A stretch of DNA of 41,320 nucleotides. Origin: an uncultured Eubacteriales bacterium. GTDB taxonomy: Bacteria; Bacillota; Clostridia; Oscillospirales; CAG-272. Position numbers and translations under genes: made by a program. Positions 38,740 through 41,320 of this stretch are shown piece after piece (position 1 is the stretch's first letter; every line of letters starts with the position of its first letter). The DNA lies in contig CAKRPQ010000007.1 in the NCBI GenBank assembly GCA_934385225.1, forward strand, positions 1 to 41,320. Direction: 5' to 3'. The notes beneath the pieces are model-generated. The model made no database searches, was not told where the DNA came from, and saw only the letters and a program-made list of their open reading frames with translations.

Positions 38740-39597
38740 ATGCTCTATAAACTTGATCTGCAAAAGAAGCATTGCGCCGAAATACTGGGGCGCACAAATG
38801 AAAATCCTCCTTGGAGGCATGGCGGAAGGGCAGTCCCGTATAATCATCTCTGTCTTGTCGTTTCGGGAAGCTGCAATTGCCGTATCGGGGACAGATCATT
38901 TGATGCCGTGGTCGGCGATCTGGTTTTTATTCCGTCGGATACATATTATAAGATTACTACATCAAATCACTGTGAATATTATTTTGCGTGTTTTGAGGGT
39001 GAACATGAGCATGCGTCGGAGGCGGATCAGCGGAAGTGCCTTGGCAAAATGCCAGAAATGCCGAAGAAATTTTACATTCCCGCCATGCCCGAAAAAAAGA
39101 TATGCATAGCCGAGCATATAAAACTCGGCAAAACGGCAAAGGCTCGTATGCTGACACTTTTTAACAGATGTCATGAGCTTTTTGCGAGCGGAATTTACGT
39201 TGACAGGCTTAAAGCCGACGCCTTTTTTGACGAGCTTCTTATTTGCGCGTCCGAGGCGGCGTGCGGAGAGGCTTTTTCCGGGGCTGCGCCGCTGTCGCTT
39301 GACCGAATGACCGCATATGTAAACGAAAATTTCAGCGAAAAAATCACGCTCGATTCGCTTTCCGCGCGCTTCGGACTTTCAAAAGAGCATATTTGTTCTC
39401 TTTTCAGGAATGAGTTCGGAATGTCTGTCGGCGGGTATATAAATAGTGTAAAGCTCGACCGCGCGATGGAGCTTCTTTCAAATTCGTCGATGAATGTCAG
39501 TCAGATTGCCGATTATTTGAATTATTCAAGTGTGTACTATTTTTCGAGGCTTTTCAAAACGCGTTTCGGGTTCAGCCCGTCTCATTATAAAATCTGA
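38740..39597 (+). CDS. AraC family transcriptional regulator
   Basis: The protein has 285 residues. The ATG at 38740 follows a full GGAGGTGA; the frame is open 12 codons upstream, but only through the promoter. Residues 30-110 are the cupin sensor (RAVPYNHLCLVVSGSC, VGDLVFIPSDTYYKI). The last 100 residues contain both HTH motifs (ITLDSLSARFGLSKEHICSLF and MNVSQIADYLNYSSVYYFSRL), ending in the canonical FGFSPSHYKI. The divergent arrangement with the beta-propeller gene makes it the likely activator of that gene. Confidence 0.94.
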   Translation: MLYKLDLQKKHCAEILGRTNENPPWRHGGRAVPYNHLCLVVSGSCNCRIGDRSFDAVVGDLVFIPSDTYYKITTSNHCEYYFACFEGEHEHASEADQRKCLGKMPEMPKKFYIPAMPEKKICIAEHIKLGKTAKARMLTLFNRCHELFASGIYVDRLKADAFFDELLICASEAACGEAFSGAAPLSLDRMTAYVNENFSEKITLDSLSARFGLSKEHICSLFRNEFGMSVGGYINSVKLDRAMELLSNSSMNVSQIADYLNYSSVYYFSRLFKTRFGFSPSHYKI

Positions 39598-39685
39598 TTT
39601 CAGTTTATAAAAGACGTTTTAGCCGTCTTCTACTGCGTCGGCAGTGTGGATTTGTACAAAAGCGACAAAATTTCCAAAGGCGGCG

Positions 39686-39701
39686 GTTAGCGTACACTAA
39701 C
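39686..39701. promoter_or_regulatory. Upstream palindrome of the feo region
   Basis: The sequence GTTAG-CGTACA-CTAAC is a perfect 5-bp inverted repeat with a 6-base centre. It has the same outer arms and starts its centre with CG like the palindrome at 39795. A site for a metal-responsive regulator is inferred. Confidence 0.65.
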
Positions 39702-39757
39702 TTATTGTGTAAACTGCCGAAAATGTCGTGTGCCCCCGATTTTTTTGAAAAAAACTC

Positions 39758-39786
39758 TTGACAAAATCATCTTATGCGGGTATTAT
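39758..39786 (+). promoter_or_regulatory. Sigma-A promoter of the feo operon
   Basis: TTGACA at 39758-39763 and TATTAT at 39781-39786 are 17 bases apart. Confidence 0.88.
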
Positions 39787-39794
39787 ATATCGTA

Positions 39795-39810
39795 GTTAGC
39801 GAGGGCTAAC
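39795..39810. promoter_or_regulatory. Palindrome at the feo transcription start, probable operator
   Basis: GTTAGC-GAGG-GCTAAC is a perfect 6-bp inverted repeat right at the expected transcription start, well placed to block initiation. The arms resemble part of DtxR/IdeR-type iron boxes. Confidence 0.7.
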
Positions 39811-39836
39811 ATTTAAAAGAAACAGAGGTAGATTTT

Positions 39837-40049
39837 ATGATGCCGTTAAGTCTTGCGGATATGGGTGAGGAAATGACAGTCCAAAAGGTCGGCGGAAGCC
39901 CCGAAGTCAAGAAGCACCTTGAAAATCTCGGGTTCGTCCCCGGCGGAAGTGTTACACTCATCACTACGCTCGGCGGAAACGTTATAGTCAAGGTGAAGGA
40001 AGCCCGCGTCGCCATAAGCGAAGAAATGGCGAGAAAAATTATGGTATAA
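39837..40049 (+). CDS. feoA: FeoA family protein, first copy
   Basis: The protein has 70 residues and is a single SH3-like FeoA domain: MMPLSLADMGEEMTVQKVGG, the helix VKKHLENLGFVPGGSVTLI, then GGNVIVKVKEARVAISEE. FeoA is a small cytosolic partner of the ferrous iron permease FeoB. The ATG at 39837 follows AGAGGTAG. It is the first gene of a feoA-feoA-feoB operon; the following feoA is 60 bases downstream. Confidence 0.95.
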   Translation: MMPLSLADMGEEMTVQKVGGSPEVKKHLENLGFVPGGSVTLITTLGGNVIVKVKEARVAISEEMARKIMV

Positions 40050-40109
40050 CGGCGCGAAAGCGTCTTATGTACAAAGACAGTATCAACATATATTAAGGAG
40101 GAAACAGAG

Positions 40110-40331
40110 ATGAAAACCCTTAAAGAGGCCAAGATCGGAGAGACCGTCAAGGTCGTTAAGCTCCACGGCGAGGGTGCGATAAAGCGCCGTATCATGGACA
40201 TGGGCATTACAAAAGGCGTCGATGTTTATGTTCGTAAAGTCGCTCCGCTCGGTGATCCCATTGAGGTAACGGTTCGCAATTACGAGCTTTCGCTCAGAAA
40301 AGCCGATGCCGAAATGATTGAGGTCGAGTAA
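40110..40331 (+). CDS. feoA: FeoA family protein, second copy
   Basis: The protein has 73 residues and is another complete FeoA domain: MKTLKEAKIGETVKVVKLHG, the conserved helix IKRRIMDMGITKGVDVYV, then APLGDPIEVTVRNYELSLRK. This copy matches the classical FeoA signature (RRIMDMG, GDP-E) better than the first one; the two are clearly diverged and not a recent duplication. The ATG at 40110 follows AAGGAGG. A small stem (GCGG / CCGC near 40381-40392) lies in the 91-base gap before feoB. Confidence 0.96.
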   Translation: MKTLKEAKIGETVKVVKLHGEGAIKRRIMDMGITKGVDVYVRKVAPLGDPIEVTVRNYELSLRKADAEMIEVE

Positions 40332-40422
40332 CTCATAGACCTTGTATTTACTTAACAAAATTTACCTGAGTTTATGCCAAGCGGTTAGCCGCGGCAAACT
40401 TTGGAAAGAGAGGATTTAAGAC

Positions 40423-41320
40423 ATGGATCTGCGTATTGCACTTGCGGGCAACCCGAACTGCGGTAAAACCACATTGTTCAATGCCCTTACAGGCTCAAAC
40501 CAGTTCGTAGGAAACTGGCCGGGCGTAACCGTCGAGAAGAAGGAAGGTAAACTTAAAAAGCACGACGGCGTAATTATCACCGACCTTCCCGGTATTTATT
40601 CGCTTTCTCCCTACACCCTTGAAGAGGTTGTTGCGAGAAACTACCTTATAGGCGAGCGTCCGAATGCGATTCTCAATATTATCGACGGCACGAACCTTGA
40701 ACGTAACCTTTACCTCACGACACAGCTTACAGAGCTCGGTATCCCCGTTGTCATCGCCATCAATATGATGGACGTCGTAAAGAAGAGCGGCGATAAGATT
40801 AACACGGCAGAACTTTCGAGACAACTCGGATGTAAGGTAGTTGAGATTTCCGCACTTAAAGGTACGGGTATAATGGAAGCCGCAGAGGCTGCCATTGATG
40901 CCGCAAAGAACGGCAAAACTGTTCCGCAGCACACGTTCTCGGGCTGCGTTGAACACGCCATCGCTCATATCGAAGAAGCGGCTCTTCACGATCTTCCCGA
41001 AGAGCAGCAGAGATGGTACGCTATCAAGATTTTTGAACGTGACGATAAGGTTCTCTCAAAGCTGAATATCGCTCCCGATAAGCTCGCTCATATCGAAAAG
41101 GATATTAAAGCGGCAGAGGAGGAAATGGACGACGATGCAGAGTCGATAATCACGAACGAAAGATACGTTTACATAGCTTCGATAATCAAATCCTGCTATA
41201 AAAAGAAGAACGTCGGAAAGCTCTCGACGTCGGATAAGATAGATAAGGTTGTAACGAACCGCTGGCTCGGTCTTCCGATCTTTGCGGTAGTTATGTTCCT
41301 CGTTTACTATATTTCGATGG
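40423..41320 (+). CDS. feoB: Ferrous iron transport protein B, N-terminal part
   Basis: The gene runs off the end; 299 residues are visible. The N-terminal G domain has all GTPase boxes: G1 ALAGNPNCGKTTLFNAL, G2 around NWPGVTVEKKEG, G3 TDLPGIYSLSPYT, G4 IAINMMDVVKKSG and G5 EISALKGTG. The helical GDP-dissociation-inhibitor-like domain follows (about 165-270). The last visible residues (LGLPIFAVVMFLVYYISM) begin the first membrane helix of the permease. FeoB takes up Fe(II) through the cytoplasmic membrane. The ATG at 40423 follows GAGAGGA. It is the third gene of the feo operon. Confidence 0.97.
   Translation, partial: MDLRIALAGNPNCGKTTLFNALTGSNQFVGNWPGVTVEKKEGKLKKHDGVIITDLPGIYSLSPYTLEEVVARNYLIGERPNAILNIIDGTNLERNLYLTTQLTELGIPVVIAINMMDVVKKSGDKINTAELSRQLGCKVVEISALKGTGIMEAAEAAIDAAKNGKTVPQHTFSGCVEHAIAHIEEAALHDLPEEQQRWYAIKIFERDDKVLSKLNIAPDKLAHIEKDIKAAEEEMDDDAESIITNERYVYIASIIKSCYKKKNVGKLSTSDKIDKVVTNRWLGLPIFAVVMFLVYYISM

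Noticed and set aside
39598..39660. Terminator after the last AraC gene
   Set aside because: A 6-bp stem AAGACG / CGTCTT exists, but it has no T tract, so I do not call a terminator.

Overview
The window looks like chromosome from a low-to-mid GC Gram-positive anaerobe, most likely a gut or rumen member of the Clostridia. The signs are: sigma-A promoters with very regular 17-base spacers, strong AGGAGG-type ribosome binding sites, frequent TTG/GTG starts, intrinsic terminators after most genes, a bifunctional AdhE under an apparent Rex site, homodimeric GlyRS, an LCP-family envelope protein, a BspA-type leucine-rich-repeat surface protein, an ECF transporter S component and tandem FeoA plus FeoB. 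I see no phage, insertion sequence, CRISPR array or rRNA. No species is claimed.

Layout. 1-6600 (+): the end of a family 2 glycosyltransferase, a small polytopic membrane protein, a large cytosolic protein that looks like an alpha/alpha-barrel carbohydrate enzyme, and a MacB-type ABC transporter with ATPase and permease in one chain. 6600-10420 (-): a 5'-truncated LacI-type regulator remnant, a four-tRNA operon (Val, Asp, Phe, Gly-GCC, in order of transcription), and a yqeG - endonuclease-IV-like - M24 peptidase operon. 10470-10840 (+): a three-tRNA operon (Gly-TCC, Arg-TCT, His). 10818-13250: a visibly AT-richer pair, an AraC regulator divergent from an FAD oxidoreductase, abutting the tRNA-His terminator. 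13250-20230 (-): a lipoprotein with a C-terminal membrane segment plus an AraC regulator, then adhE plus a phosphotransferase. 20330-22640 (+): a DUF2975 - XRE - DUF4173-like operon. 22640-24870 (-): pyruvate kinase and a TRIC/UPF0126 channel. 24873-25339: the only long stretch with no gene call. 25340-29842 (+): LCP protein, glyQS, guaB, with a tRNA(CAT) on the opposite strand. 29919-32332 (+): the LRR surface protein. 32334-35405 (-): sugar isomerase-like protein and GH36 alpha-galactosidase. 35443-37584 (+): ECF S component and M20 dipeptidase. 37584-39597: a GH43/GH130-like beta-propeller enzyme divergent from an AraC regulator. 39686-end (+): feoA-feoA-feoB behind two matching palindromes; feoB runs off the end.

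How the genes fit together. Much of the content concerns taking up and breaking down glycans: several glycosidase-like genes, three AraC regulators and an LRR surface protein. It sits beside fermentative metabolism (pyruvate kinase; AdhE probably controlled by the NADH sensor Rex), ferrous iron uptake and housekeeping genes. No single cassette is unmistakably a new system. The best leads are the tRNA-His-adjacent AraC/FAD island whose regulator ends inside the tRNA terminator, the paired palindromes at the feo promoter, the long inverted repeat around the LRR-protein promoter, and the doubly anchored glycosidase-like lipoprotein.
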